Shown piece after piece: positions 42,540 to 51,271 of a stretch of 64,000 nucleotides of DNA. The stretch covers positions 186,001 through 250,000 of the forward strand of contig NZ_CBDIIJ010000002.1 of assembly GCF_965279675.1 (NCBI RefSeq). The letters run 5' to 3'. The notes under the pieces were generated by a model. It searched no databases. It was not told the origin of the DNA and saw nothing but the letters and a program-made list of their open reading frames with translations. This DNA is from Mucisphaera sp965279675 (GTDB lineage: Bacteria > Planctomycetota > Phycisphaerae > Phycisphaerales > Phycisphaeraceae). Each line of letters starts with the position of its first letter. The first letter of the stretch is position 1. The translations under genes were made by a program, and so were the position numbers.

Positions 42540-43565
42540 TCACTGCGCGGCCGGGACAATCCCCGCGACCTGCTGCTGGACTTCGCTGGGAATATCCATC
42601 CCGAGTTCGAGGCCCAGATCTGACAGCTTCCGCTTCACTTCGCGGAGCGAGGTGCGGCCGAAGCTGCGGACCTTGAGCAGGTCGCTCTCGTTCTGAGAAA
42701 CCAGCTCGACCACGGTCTCGACCTTTGCCGCTTCCAGGCAGTTGCTGGCGCGGACAGAAAGGTCAAGCTCAGTCACAGGCATCTGCAGCTTGCGGACAAG
42801 CTCCTCGTCGATACGAGCGGCGGCGGCGGCCGACTCGCTGGCCACGGACTCGCCGATCTCGAAGTACTGCACAAACGGGTTGAGGTGCTTACGCAGGATC
42901 TTGGAGGCTTCGACCAGCGCCATTTCGGGCGTGACCGTGCCGTTGGTCCAGATCTCCAGGGTCAGCTTGTCGTAGTTGGTCTTCTGTCCGACACGGGTGT
43001 CTTCGACCTTGTAACGCACACGGGTCACGGGCGAGAACACGGCGTCCACGGGGATCACGCCGACTTCCTGCTCATCCACATCGGTGTACTGCTCACTCGC
43101 CGGGACGTAACCACGACCCTTCTCGACCCGCAGCTCCATGTCGAAATCGATCTGCTTGGTCAGCGTCGCGAGAACCAGATCCTTGTTGTGGATCGTGACG
43201 TTCAGGTCGGCCTCGATCAGTTCGCAAGTGACTTCGCCCGGGCCCTCGGCCTGAAGCCGCATCGCGCGGGATTCTTCGCCTTCGAGAGAAACAATGATGT
43301 CCTTGATGTTGAGGATGACGTCGGTGACGTCTTCCTGGACACCCTCAAGCGAGGTGAACTCGTGCGGCGCACCCTTGATCTTGACCGCGGTGACCGCAGA
43401 TCCTTCAAGGGTCGAAAGCAGGATACGCCGGAGGCTGTTGCCAAGGGTCGTACCAAAACCACGTTCAAACGGCTCGATGGTGAACCGGCCGTAGCGATCG
43501 GTGTTGACTTCGTGGTCGGCGACCACACGGTGGGGAAGTTCGAGTCCACGCCAGCGAATACGCAT
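42540..43565 (-). CDS. rpoA: RNA polymerase alpha subunit
   Basis: Protein of 341 aa from ATG 43565, which has GGAG six bases upstream and gives the usual start MRIRWRGLELP; an ATG four codons earlier is in frame. The N-terminal dimerisation domain contains EPFERGFGTTLGNSLRRILL. The C-terminal domain (about 255-330) contains LDLSVRASNCLEAA and RSFGRTSLREVKRKL for UP-element and activator contacts. It is separated from rpsK by about 139 bases, where rpsD would normally sit but is absent. Confidence 0.97.
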   Translation of the reverse strand: MRIRWRGLELPHRVVADHEVNTDRYGRFTIEPFERGFGTTLGNSLRRILLSTLEGSAVTAVKIKGAPHEFTSLEGVQEDVTDVILNIKDIIVSLEGEESRAMRLQAEGPGEVTCELIEADLNVTIHNKDLVLATLTKQIDFDMELRVEKGRGYVPASEQYTDVDEQEVGVIPVDAVFSPVTRVRYKVEDTRVGQKTNYDKLTLEIWTNGTVTPEMALVEASKILRKHLNPFVQYFEIGESVASESAAAAARIDEELVRKLQMPVTELDLSVRASNCLEAAKVETVVELVSQNESDLLKVRSFGRTSLREVKRKLSDLGLELGMDIPSEVQQQVAGIVPAAQ

Positions 43566-43704
43566 CTGAGGCTCCATGCATGCAGCAGACCAGGGTATGG
43601 CAGGGTTTCGGGTTCACGCTGCGATCGCGGCTGCTGGGCCCGTCGATCTCGCTTCTTTCCCGATCCCGATGATCAATTCCAGTTCGAAAAAGCGGCGTCG
43701 AAAA

Positions 43705-44079
43705 TCAGACGCGACGCTTCTTGCGGGGGCGACAGCCGTTGTGCGGAACCGCCGTGTGGTCCTCGACAGCGGTGATCTTCAGACCACCCGACTGGAGCGC
43801 CGTGATGGCCGACTCACGGCCGGAACCTGCCCCACGAACACGGACTTCCACCTCAACCATCCCGAACTTCCGGGCGGTGGCGGCGGCTTCCTCAGCCGCG
43901 CGGGTTGCAGCGAAAGGCGTGCTCTTACGAGAACCCTTGAAACCGACCGTCCCGGCTGAACCCCAGCAGAGGGTCTCGCCGTTGACATCGGTGATGGTCA
44001 CCAGGGTGTTGTTGAAGGTTGCCTTGATATGGGCAATGCCACGGGTGACATTGCGACGGATCTTCTTGCTCTTGGCCAT
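43705..44079 (-). CDS. rpsK: 30S ribosomal protein S11
   Basis: Protein of 124 aa of the 30S platform. Motifs GIAHIKATFNNTLVTITDVN, GFKGSRKSTPFAA and the C-terminal DHTAVPHNGCRPRKKRRV are standard. GAGGA precedes the ATG. It lies 125 bases downstream of rpsM in the alpha-operon part of the cluster. Confidence 0.98.
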   Translation of the reverse strand: MAKSKKIRRNVTRGIAHIKATFNNTLVTITDVNGETLCWGSAGTVGFKGSRKSTPFAATRAAEEAAATARKFGMVEVEVRVRGAGSGRESAITALQSGGLKITAVEDHTAVPHNGCRPRKKRRV

Positions 44080-44204
44080 GCTTGTTCCTCGAAGCTGGTA
44101 GCGTCGCCACTCTCCGGAATGGGACCGGCGGGCGACTCACTCGCGAGTGTGTTGGAAATCGGCCGAACTCACGCGAGCCGGCCATGAAAGGGCAGCCGTT
44201 CGGC

Positions 44205-44588
44205 TTACTTCATGCCCTTAACGCCCTTCTTGCCGGCAACCGTACGCTTGCGACCCTTGCGGGTACGGGCGTTGGTCTGCGTCCGCTGACCGCGAACCGG
44301 CAGGCCGCGTCGGTGACGCTCGCCACGGTAAGCGCGTATGTCACGGAGGCGGCCGATGTTCTGAGCCACCTGTCGCCTCAGGGCACCCTCGACGACGTAG
44401 CTATTTTCGATGATGCCGGCGAGCTGTGCCAACTGGTCCTCGGTGAGGGTGTTGGCCTTGACAGTGCCGTCGATGCCAGATTCCTTGAGAATCAGCTCGG
44501 CGTAGTGTGGGCCAATGCCGTAAATGTATCGCAGGGCGATACGGATCTGTTTGTTATCAGGGATATCGGTGCCGGCCAGTCGTGGCAT
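44205..44588 (-). CDS. rpsM: 30S ribosomal protein S13
   Basis: Protein of 127 aa of the 30S head. It begins MPRLAGTDIPDNKQIRIALR and contains GIGPHYAELIL, LRRQVAQNIGRLRDIRAYRG and the basic tail GQRTQTNARTRKGRKRTVAG. AGGAG precedes the ATG. It lies 25 bases downstream of rpmJ. Confidence 0.98.
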   Translation of the reverse strand: MPRLAGTDIPDNKQIRIALRYIYGIGPHYAELILKESGIDGTVKANTLTEDQLAQLAGIIENSYVVEGALRRQVAQNIGRLRDIRAYRGERHRRGLPVRGQRTQTNARTRKGRKRTVAGKKGVKGMK

Positions 44589-44613
44589 CGCGGGCTCCTA
44601 GAAATCGTCGGGC

Positions 44614-44727
44614 TTAGCCCTGACGCTGCTTGTGCTTGGGGTTGATGCAGATCACACGGATGACGCCTTTGCGCCGGATGATCTTGCAGTTTTCACAGAT
44701 GCGGCGGATGCTGGAACGAACCTTCAT
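44614..44727 (-). CDS. rpmJ: 50S ribosomal protein L36
   Basis: Short gene of 37 aa, below usual ORF length limits. The translation starts MKVRSSIRRICENCKIIRRK and ends VICINPKHKQRQG. The four zinc ligands Cys11, Cys14, Cys27 and His32 are present, so this is the zinc-binding form. Position between infA and rpsM is the standard one. Confidence 0.97.
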   Translation of the reverse strand: MKVRSSIRRICENCKIIRRKGVIRVICINPKHKQRQG

Positions 44728-44760
44728 CTCAGTGTCCTTGCGAGCGTGTGTAGCCGGCGA

Positions 44761-44976
44761 TTAGTGCCGGTAGGTGATGCGACCCTTGGTCAGGTCGTAG
44801 GGGCTGATGTCAACGGTTACCCGGTCGCCGGGAAGAATACGAATGTAAAACTTTCGCATTTTTCCGGAGATATGGGCGATGATCTCGTGGTCATTCTCCA
44901 GCTTCACGCGAAACATCGCGTTGGGCATCGCGTCAAGCACTTCGCCTTCGAGCTGGATAGTTTCTTCCTTGGGCAC
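44761..44976 (-). CDS. infA: translation initiation factor IF-1
   Basis: OB-fold protein of 71 aa that occupies the ribosomal A-site region during initiation. It contains the standard EETIQLEGEVLDAMPNAMFR, GKMRKFYIRILPGDRVTV and SPYDLTKGRITYR. Start is taken at GTG 44976, which gives the conserved MPKEE opening; the frame is open upstream to a TTG at 44994. A likely promoter lies at 45057-45084, so infA may start a separate sub-operon with rpmJ, rpsM, rpsK and rpoA. Confidence 0.96.
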   Translation of the reverse strand: MPKEETIQLEGEVLDAMPNAMFRVKLENDHEIIAHISGKMRKFYIRILPGDRVTVDISPYDLTKGRITYRH

Positions 44977-45056
44977 AAACCCGCCTAACAGCAAAACTCA
45001 GGTTACCAGCAGCCGAACGCCGGCTCGCTGTCGACATCCCCTGAGAGAAGTCGAGC

Positions 45057-45084
45057 CTCATACTGTAGCAAAAATAACGTGCAA
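45057..45084 (-). promoter_or_regulatory. putative promoter of the infA-rpmJ-rpsM-rpsK-rpoA segment
   Basis: On the minus strand TTGCAC and TATGAG are separated by 16 bases in a locally AT-rich stretch between map and infA. A second possible -10 box, TACAGT, overlaps. Confidence 0.35.
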
Positions 45085-45095
45085 GTCGAACCGCC

Positions 45096-45866
45096 CTACC
45101 GGCCATCCGTGAGCACGTCCGCCCCCTGCTCCGTCACCGCGATGGTGTGCTCGTAATGGGCCGCCGGCTTGCGATCAGCGGTCACGACGGTCCAGCCATC
45201 GGCCAGGGTCGCGACATCGGCCACGCCAAGGTTGCACATCGGCTCGACGGCGAGCACCATGCCGACTTCCAGCTTGAAGTCGTTACGCAGCAACTGGTTA
45301 TTGACAAAATTAGGCACCTTGGGGTCTTCGTGGAGCTTCCGGCCGATGCCGTGCCCCACGAAATCCCGAACCACGCCGTACCCCTTCGATTCGGCGTAGC
45401 CCTGCATCAACCCCGCCACCTTGCTCCAGCTCTGGCCCGGGCCGATGTTCTCGATGGCGATCTGCAGCACGTGCCGGGTCGCCTCACAGAGCGCCTTGAC
45501 CTCTGGCTTGACGTTTCCCACCAGAATCGTCGTCGCCGAATCCCCGCACCAGCCGTCCAGATTGACGCCACAATCAACGCCGACGATGTCGCCATCTTCG
45601 ATCACCCGGTCGCCGGCGATGCCGTGGACCACTTCCTCATTCACGCTGATGCAAAGCGTCGCCGGGAAAGGCGTCGGCCCCGGATAACCCCGGAACAACC
45701 CCTTGGCACCGGCCTCGTCGATGATCTTCTGGGCTTCATCGTCAATCGTCTGGGTGGTGACGCCAGGCTGGCAGACCTCCTGACAGCGATCGAGCACCCG
45801 GCGCACCACGCGTCCCGCCGCACGCATGCGTTCGATCTGATCGGGTGTTTTGAGGCTGATGCCCAT
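45096..45866 (-). CDS. map: type I methionine aminopeptidase
   Basis: Protein of 256 aa that removes N-terminal methionine from new proteins. Metal ligands are in place: Asp in GDIVGVDCGVN, Asp in WCGDSATT, His in VGHGIGRKLHEDP, Glu in VEPMCN and Glu in EHTIAVTEQG. Length fits the short bacterial form without an SH3-type extension. AAGGTG precedes the ATG. It follows secY directly; adk, which often sits between them, is absent. Confidence 0.97.
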   Translation of the reverse strand: MGISLKTPDQIERMRAAGRVVRRVLDRCQEVCQPGVTTQTIDDEAQKIIDEAGAKGLFRGYPGPTPFPATLCISVNEEVVHGIAGDRVIEDGDIVGVDCGVNLDGWCGDSATTILVGNVKPEVKALCEATRHVLQIAIENIGPGQSWSKVAGLMQGYAESKGYGVVRDFVGHGIGRKLHEDPKVPNFVNNQLLRNDFKLEVGMVLAVEPMCNLGVADVATLADGWTVVTADRKPAAHYEHTIAVTEQGADVLTDGR

Positions 45867-45940
45867 GAACCATCACACCTTAGCCGGGTCAATCAGGCTC
45901 TGCCGGCGAGAACAATCAATACCTGCTGGATGACTTCGCC

Positions 45941-47401
45941 TCAGCGAGCCGTATGGCGTGTCCCGCGGATCCTGGGACCACTCTTACGGCTGCCCGGACC
46001 GCCGCCCGAACCCGGCTGCGAAAGGAAGCCCTCGTAGTTACGCATGAGGAGCGTCGCCTCGATGCGCTGGACGAAGTCGAGCATCACACTCACTACGATC
46101 AGCAGCCCGGTGCCGCCCAGGTACTGCGTCACGATGAAGGGGATATCAAACAAACCCGCAACCACCGTCGGAATCACCGCGATCACCGCGAGGAAACCGG
46201 CACCGACATAAGTGATCCGTTCCATCACGGTCTCGAGGTATTCAGCGGTCCGGGGCCCGGGTCGCAAGCCGGGGATGAAGCTCCCACCATCACGCAGCTG
46301 CGTGGCCATCTCTTTCGGCTGGAACTGCACCGTCGTCCAGAAGTAGGCGAAGAAGAAGATCAGCCCGATGAAGGACAGCGTGTAGAGGTAACCCGTGTGC
46401 GAGATGAAGTCGCTGGACAGATGGAACCAGACCTGGTTGATCACGTTGCCGATCGTCTGCCAGGTAGTGAGTGTCTGCCCGGGGGCTGCCGCCGTCTGTG
46501 CCGGGATGAGATAATTCTCGATCGGTGGCAGCAGAATGGTCGGGAAGATCATCAGCGAACTGGCGAAGATGATCGGCATCACGCCACCGTGATTTACACG
46601 AAGCGGCAGGTAACTCCGCTGACCGCCGTAGACCTTCCGGCCGCGGGTGTGCTTGGCCTGCTGGACCGGGATCCGCCGCTGAGCCTGCGTGATCACGATC
46701 GCCCCGGCCACCACGACGACGAACGAGACGAGCAGGAAGACGATCGTATCGAACCCGTAGCCGTCGCCGGTCGTCGAGAAGTTGCTCGCGATCAGACCGA
46801 CCGCACCCGGGATACCCGCGATGATGCCCGCCGTGATGATCAACGAAATACCGTTGCCGATGCCGTACTTGTCGATCTGCTCGCCAAGCCACATCAGAAA
46901 CATCGTCCCCGAAGTCAGACCGACGACACCGCAAGCCCAGAACAAGAAGGTGCCCGAGTACTCGGCGTAAACCAGCCCGCTGCCTTCGAGGAACCGCAGC
47001 CAAGCGAAGGACTGGATCAGACACAGGCAGACCGCGGCGTAACGGGTGTATTCCTGGATCTTCTGCCGGCCGGTCACGCCCTGCTTCTGGAGCTCCTTGA
47101 ACGACTCCACGCTGGCCGTCAGCAGCTGAAAAATAATCGCCGCCGAAATGTACGGCATGATCCCGAGACCAAAGATAGTCGACTGACCCAGCGCCCCGCC
47201 GGTAAAGATCCCAACAAAGCTGATCAGGTTGCCAACAGCGTTGCCCTGAGCGTTGTCGGCCCAGGCCTTGAGTGCTTCCTGATTCACACCCGGCAGCGGG
47301 ATGAAGAAGCCGATCCGGTAGATTGCGAGCATCCCGAGGGTGAAGGCAATCTTCCAGCGGAGTTCAGGAATCTTCCAGATGTTGGCGAGGGTTCGGAGCA
47401 T
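45941..47401 (-). CDS. secY: preprotein translocase subunit SecY
   Basis: Ten-helix core of the Sec protein-conducting channel, 486 aa, somewhat longer than E. coli SecY (443). Family segments PELRWKIAFTLGMLAIYRIG, the plug region, LGIMPYISAAIIFQLLT, PVQQAKHTRGRKVYGGQRSY and the C-terminal MRNYEGFL are present. The last 25 residues are Gly/Pro/Arg-rich. AGGAACGG precedes the ATG. It lies 95 bases after rplO in the usual place. Confidence 0.97.
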   Translation of the reverse strand: MLRTLANIWKIPELRWKIAFTLGMLAIYRIGFFIPLPGVNQEALKAWADNAQGNAVGNLISFVGIFTGGALGQSTIFGLGIMPYISAAIIFQLLTASVESFKELQKQGVTGRQKIQEYTRYAAVCLCLIQSFAWLRFLEGSGLVYAEYSGTFLFWACGVVGLTSGTMFLMWLGEQIDKYGIGNGISLIITAGIIAGIPGAVGLIASNFSTTGDGYGFDTIVFLLVSFVVVVAGAIVITQAQRRIPVQQAKHTRGRKVYGGQRSYLPLRVNHGGVMPIIFASSLMIFPTILLPPIENYLIPAQTAAAPGQTLTTWQTIGNVINQVWFHLSSDFISHTGYLYTLSFIGLIFFFAYFWTTVQFQPKEMATQLRDGGSFIPGLRPGPRTAEYLETVMERITYVGAGFLAVIAVIPTVVAGLFDIPFIVTQYLGGTGLLIVVSVMLDFVQRIEATLLMRNYEGFLSQPGSGGGPGSRKSGPRIRGTRHTAR

Positions 47402-47496
47402 CCGTTCCTGGACGACCTTCCTGGAAACTCGAACCCGGATCAGCGGGCCGAGGTTGGTGAAAAAGCCTCGGCGAGCCCCTCAGGGCTCCGAGTGGC

Positions 47497-48009
47497 TCAG
47501 TCCTGTGCGTTGGCCTCGGTCACTTCCGGCACCGAGTCGCTGACCTTGCCCCGGCTGCGGTGTTCCTGCACCGTCGCCGATCCCCCGGCCTTCGAGATCT
47601 TCTCCGAAGCCGATGCGGTGAACTTCGCAGCGGTGACCTGGAGCTTCTTGGTGATCTCGCCATCACCGAGCACCTTGACCGGCAGCTTGGTGCTGCGGAT
47701 CAGGCCGGCCTTGACGAGGGTTTCAGGGGTGACGGTCTCGCCATCCTCAAAACGCTTCTCAATCGCACTGAGATTCACGATGGTGTAACGCGTCTTGAAC
47801 GGCGCGTTCGTGAAGCCACGCTTGGCCATACGCCGGAAGAAAGGCATCTGACCGCCTTCGCGGTACGCAGGACTCGAAGCCCCGCTCCGGCTGCCAGCGC
47901 CGTTGTGACCACGGCCGCAGGTCTTGCCGCTGCCAGAGCCGATGCCACGGCCCACACGCTTACGATTGCGGTAGGCACCGGCTTTCTCAGTTATGTCGTG
48001 AATCATCAT
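47497..48009 (-). CDS. rplO: 50S ribosomal protein L15
   Basis: Protein of 170 aa, about 20-25 residues longer than usual because of the C-terminal extension EHRSRGKVSDSVPEVTEANA. It contains the Gly-rich rRNA-binding region RVGRGIGSGSGKTCGRGHNG and the PFFRRMAKRGF motif. It follows rpsE after 39 bases; rpmD (L30), usual between them, is absent. Confidence 0.97.
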   Translation of the reverse strand: MMIHDITEKAGAYRNRKRVGRGIGSGSGKTCGRGHNGAGSRSGASSPAYREGGQMPFFRRMAKRGFTNAPFKTRYTIVNLSAIEKRFEDGETVTPETLVKAGLIRSTKLPVKVLGDGEITKKLQVTAAKFTASASEKISKAGGSATVQEHRSRGKVSDSVPEVTEANAQD

Positions 48010-48048
48010 GGCTGTCTATCCGTCTCTCTGGCCATCAGCCAGCATTGC

Positions 48049-48795
48049 TTACTCGCCGTCTTTGGGCTTCTCTTCGGTCGGGGTCTCGCTCTGAGCTTCG
48101 GCTGAAGACTCGGCTTCGGGAGCAGCCGCTTCGGCCTTGGGCTCTTCAGCCGGCTTGGCCTCTTCTTTAGGCTCCTCAGCCTTGACCGGCTCGGGAGCCT
48201 TCGCCGGCATGGTCGCCGCGATCTTCGCAGCTGCCGCCTGAGCCTTGGCTTCGGCCTTGGCCATCGCCTTCTCGCCGGCTTCGAGCATCTCATCGACGGT
48301 GCTCTTCTCGATGGTCACCCCGCGCATGTCCGCGATCTCATCACGCAGTCGCAGCTCACGCAGACCCTCAACAACCGCCTTGCTGAGGTTCTTCTTGTTG
48401 GTCGAGCCGAAGCTCTTGGTCAGGCAGTCCTGCACGCCGGCCATCTCCAGCACCGCACGAACCGTGCCACCGGCAATAACACCGGTACCGGGTGCGGCCG
48501 GGATCAGACGAACCTTCGACGACAGGAACTTGCCCGTCACCGGGTGCGGGATCGTCCCACCCTTGAGATGCACGCTGAAGAGACTCTTGCGGGCATCCTT
48601 CTGGGCCTTCTCGATGGCCGCGGGCACGCCGGGAGCCTTGCCGTAGCCGATGCCGACCGAGCCTCGTCGGTCGCCCACCACCACCAGGGCGGCAAAGCTA
48701 AAGCGACGCCCGCCCTTCACCACCGTAGCGGTTCGGAAGATGCCGACGGTCGTCGACTCGAGCGTCTGTCCTGCTTGTTCGATCACTTCAGCCAT
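48049..48795 (-). CDS. rpsE: 30S ribosomal protein S5 with long acidic C-terminal tail
   Basis: Protein of 248 aa, against about 165-175 for typical S5. The core (about 1-170) has VVKGGRRFSFAALVVVGD, VGIGYGKAPGVPAAIEKA and APGTGVIAGGTVRAVLEMAG. From about residue 180 the chain is almost only A, E, K, P and S, with strongly acidic character. The tail is similar in style to that of L17 in the same cluster. Position between rplR and rplO is standard. Confidence 0.97.
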   Translation of the reverse strand: MAEVIEQAGQTLESTTVGIFRTATVVKGGRRFSFAALVVVGDRRGSVGIGYGKAPGVPAAIEKAQKDARKSLFSVHLKGGTIPHPVTGKFLSSKVRLIPAAPGTGVIAGGTVRAVLEMAGVQDCLTKSFGSTNKKNLSKAVVEGLRELRLRDEIADMRGVTIEKSTVDEMLEAGEKAMAKAEAKAQAAAAKIAATMPAKAPEPVKAEEPKEEAKPAEEPKAEAAAPEAESSAEAQSETPTEEKPKDGE

Positions 48796-48839
48796 CGCTG
48801 ATCATTCCCTGCCGCGCCGAGGCGCTTGACTGTGAAGGT

Positions 48840-49202
48840 TTAGAACTTCAGGCCCGCCTCGCGAGCACTGTCGGCCAGAGCTTTCACCCTGCCATGGTAA
48901 CGAAAGCCGTTGCGGTCAAACTGGACCGCGGCCACGCCGGCCGCTTTCGCCTTGTCTGCAATCTCTTTGCCGACGGCCTGAGCCGCGGCGGTGTTCCCGC
49001 CATTCTCCGATCGCTGAGCCACCGTACTGGCCGCCGCCAGCGTCTTGCCGGCCATGTCGTCGATGAGCTGGGCGTAGATGTGCTTGCTGCTGCGAAACAC
49101 ACTCAACCGCGGAAACTCCGCCGTGCCTTGGACACGCTTGCGGATGCCAGCCTTTCGCCGTGCCTGCCGCTGCCGCTTGATCTTGATCTGTCGCGAGTTC
49201 AT
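48840..49202 (-). CDS. rplR: 50S ribosomal protein L18
   Basis: Protein of 120 aa that brings 5S rRNA to the 50S subunit with L5. RLSVFRSSKHIYAQLIDDMA and the C-terminal FDRNGFRYHGRVKALADSAR are typical. AGGAG precedes the ATG. It lies 41 bases after rplF. Confidence 0.97.
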   Translation of the reverse strand: MNSRQIKIKRQRQARRKAGIRKRVQGTAEFPRLSVFRSSKHIYAQLIDDMAGKTLAAASTVAQRSENGGNTAAAQAVGKEIADKAKAAGVAAVQFDRNGFRYHGRVKALADSAREAGLKF

Positions 49203-49243
49203 CGTTCATGCTCCTGCCGTCACCGGCATGGTCAAAAGCTGTC

Positions 49244-49786
49244 TTAGTTACCGAACGCCTTGCCGGCCTTGCGGATCACGTGCTCGTCGCTGTACCGAAC
49301 GCCCTTGCCGTTGTAAGGCTCGGGCTTGCGGTGGTCGCGGATCGCCGCAGCGGTCTGCCCCACCAGCATCTTGTCCGGGCCGCTGACCTTGATCTTCTGC
49401 CCATCGACGGCCACTTCGACGCCATCGGGAATCTTGACGACCCGGGTATCCGCATAACCCAGCTTCAGATTGACCTGGCGGCCCTGCACCTGCGCGTTCC
49501 AACCCACACCGACGATCTCAAGCTGCTTGCTGAAGCCCTTGGTCACACCCTCGATCATGTTGGCGATCAGGGCACGGGTCAGACCGTGCATCGACTTGGC
49601 CGTCCGGCTGTCGTTCTCACGCTCGACGACGACCTGCTTGTTTTCTTCGTCAACCCGCACCGACACCTCGGGGCGATGCGTGAAGGCAAGACGCTTGCCG
49701 CTGGACTCCACCACGACCTCGCGGCCGTTTACCGAGACCTTGGCTCCGCCTTCGATGGCGACCGGCTTCTTTCCAATGCGTGACAT
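49244..49786 (-). CDS. rplF: 50S ribosomal protein L6
   Basis: Protein of 180 aa near the sarcin-ricin loop. It begins MSRIGKKPVAIEGGAKVSVN and contains HGLTRALIANMIEGVTKGF, VGVGWNAQVQG and the C-terminal RKPEPYNGKGVRYSDEHVIR. Length is normal. GGAGA precedes the ATG. Confidence 0.98.
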   Translation of the reverse strand: MSRIGKKPVAIEGGAKVSVNGREVVVESSGKRLAFTHRPEVSVRVDEENKQVVVERENDSRTAKSMHGLTRALIANMIEGVTKGFSKQLEIVGVGWNAQVQGRQVNLKLGYADTRVVKIPDGVEVAVDGQKIKVSGPDKMLVGQTAAAIRDHRKPEPYNGKGVRYSDEHVIRKAGKAFGN

Positions 49787-49829
49787 CGTCGTCTCTCCAA
49801 ACAGCCCGGCGTCGCCGGGGTGTCGTCAT

Positions 49830-50228
49830 TTACTCAACCGTACAAAGCAACTCGCCGCCAACGTTCTCGGTTCTCGCCTCACGATCCGACAGCACACCCT
49901 TCGGCGTGGTCAGGATCGCGATGCCCAGACCGGCCAGCGGGCGGGGAAGATCATCAACCTTGCGGTACACACGGCAGCCGGGCTTGCTCTCACGCTTGAG
50001 CAGTTGGATCAGCTGCTCGCCGCGGTCGCCATACTTCAGCTCGATGCGAAGGATGCCTTGACGGCCATCCTCGATCACATCAAAACCAGTGATGTAACCC
50101 TCATCACGAAGCACACGGGCAATGCCACGACAGACGTTGCTGTTGCGGCAATCCACCTTGGTGTGACGCGCGCGGGTCGCGTTACGCACTCGGGTCAACA
50201 TGTCAGCGATCGGGTCGCTCAAGGCCAT
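49830..50228 (-). CDS. rpsH: 30S ribosomal protein S8
   Basis: Protein of 132 aa that binds the 16S central domain. Start is ATG 50228 with GGAG upstream; an ATG seven codons earlier is in frame but poorer. DPIADMLTRVRNATRARH, GYITGFDVIEDG and the C-terminal GLGIAILTTPKGVLSDREAR are standard. In E. coli S8 represses the spc operon at the rplE start; no equivalent structure was checked here. Confidence 0.97.
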   Translation of the reverse strand: MALSDPIADMLTRVRNATRARHTKVDCRNSNVCRGIARVLRDEGYITGFDVIEDGRQGILRIELKYGDRGEQLIQLLKRESKPGCRVYRKVDDLPRPLAGLGIAILTTPKGVLSDREARTENVGGELLCTVE

Positions 50229-50285
50229 CGTCGTTCTCCAGGGCTCCAAACCGATGCAATCCGGTCGGCCCGTTGGTTCGTTCGT

Positions 50286-50555
50286 TTACCAGGAAGCCTT
50301 ACGCATGCCGGGAATCTTCCCCTCAAGCGCCAACTCGCGGAGCTTGATGCGGGAGATGCGGAACTTGCGATACACCGCGCGACTGCGGCCCGTCAGGGCA
50401 CAGAGGTTGCGGTGACGTGTTGCACTCGAAGCGCGAGGAAGGGTCTGGAGGGTGGCGTAGTCACCCTCGGCCTTGAGCTGCTTACGCCGCTCGGCATACT
50501 TGGCGACCAAAGCCGCCACCTTCTTGTTTCGCTCGATCGTCGATTTCGACGCCAT
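50286..50555 (-). CDS. rpsN: 30S ribosomal protein S14 (zinc-free long form)
   Basis: Protein of 89 aa with only one cysteine, so this is the long form without the CXXC zinc site. LPRASSATRHRNLCALTGRS-RAVYRKFRISRIKLREL is the family core and the end GKIPGMRKASW is conserved. It lies between rplE and rpsH as usual. Confidence 0.97.
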   Translation of the reverse strand: MASKSTIERNKKVAALVAKYAERRKQLKAEGDYATLQTLPRASSATRHRNLCALTGRSRAVYRKFRISRIKLRELALEGKIPGMRKASW

Positions 50556-50611
50556 GCCTGCTGCCTTCCACCCGGCACTCTGCCGGGAATCGTTTGCTCT
50601 ACCTGCTCTGC

Positions 50612-51244
50612 TTAGTCCTTGGCTGGCTTCTTGAACGGCCAGCCCATCTGCTCCATCAGGAACTTGGATTTCTCGTCGTCGCTCTGCTCAAACACCAGCG
50701 TGATGTGCATCCCATGCGTGAATTGGGCACTGGTCATGTCCACCTCGGGGAAGATGCCCTGCTCGTTGATGCCGAAGGAGTAATTCCCACGTCCATCAAA
50801 GCTCTTGGGGCTCAAACCACGGAAGTCCTTGATCCGGGGAATGGCCAGCGTCACCAGACGGTCGAGAAACTCCCACATCCGGTCGCCACGCATCGTGACC
50901 ATCGCTCCCACCTCGTAACCGGCACGCAGCTTGAAGTTCGAAACCGACTTCTTCGCCTTACGCATGACCGGCTTCTGACCGGAAATCACCGTCAGGTCAG
51001 AGATCACCTGATCCTTGGCCTTCGCGTTGATCTTGGTGCCTTCGAGCTGCTTACCCAGACCGACGTTGAGCACGATCTTCTGCAGCTTCGGGGTCGCCAT
51101 CACGTTCTTGATCGCAAACTGCTCGCGGGTCTTCGCCGCGATCTCCTTGGCGTAACGCTCCTTGAGCCGGGGCGTCATGCCTTCGGGAGCCGATGCCTTC
51201 ATCACCGAGGGGTCGGCAGCCTGCTTGTCTTTGTTCTTCGCCAT
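50612..51244 (-). CDS. rplE: 50S ribosomal protein L5 with N-terminal extension
   Basis: Protein of 210 aa, about 30 longer than usual owing to an N-terminal extension (MAKNKDKQAADPSVMKASAP). The core starts with RLKERYAKEIAAKTREQF and includes KIVLNVGLGKQLEGT, SGQKPVMRKAKKSVSNFKLR and FDGRGNYSFGINEQGIFPEV. It binds 5S rRNA and contacts P-site tRNA. AAGGA precedes the ATG. Confidence 0.97.
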   Translation of the reverse strand: MAKNKDKQAADPSVMKASAPEGMTPRLKERYAKEIAAKTREQFAIKNVMATPKLQKIVLNVGLGKQLEGTKINAKAKDQVISDLTVISGQKPVMRKAKKSVSNFKLRAGYEVGAMVTMRGDRMWEFLDRLVTLAIPRIKDFRGLSPKSFDGRGNYSFGINEQGIFPEVDMTSAQFTHGMHITLVFEQSDDEKSKFLMEQMGWPFKKPAKD

Positions 51245-51271
51245 CGCGATCGTCCTTATCCCTGGGTCCTG

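Noticed and set aside
38924..45096. A dif-like site in the GC-skew switch zone
   Set aside because: I read the intergenic stretches near 38924-39142, 40687-40784, 41619-41738, 42378-42539 and 43566-43704 and found no 28-mer with dif-like arms. Absence by eye is not proof.
45953..47788. A 611-codon open frame on the plus strand opposite secY and rplO
   Set aside because: It is antisense to two certain genes and its translation is rich in Arg, Asp, His and Pro with no family pattern. High GC gives such long shadow frames.
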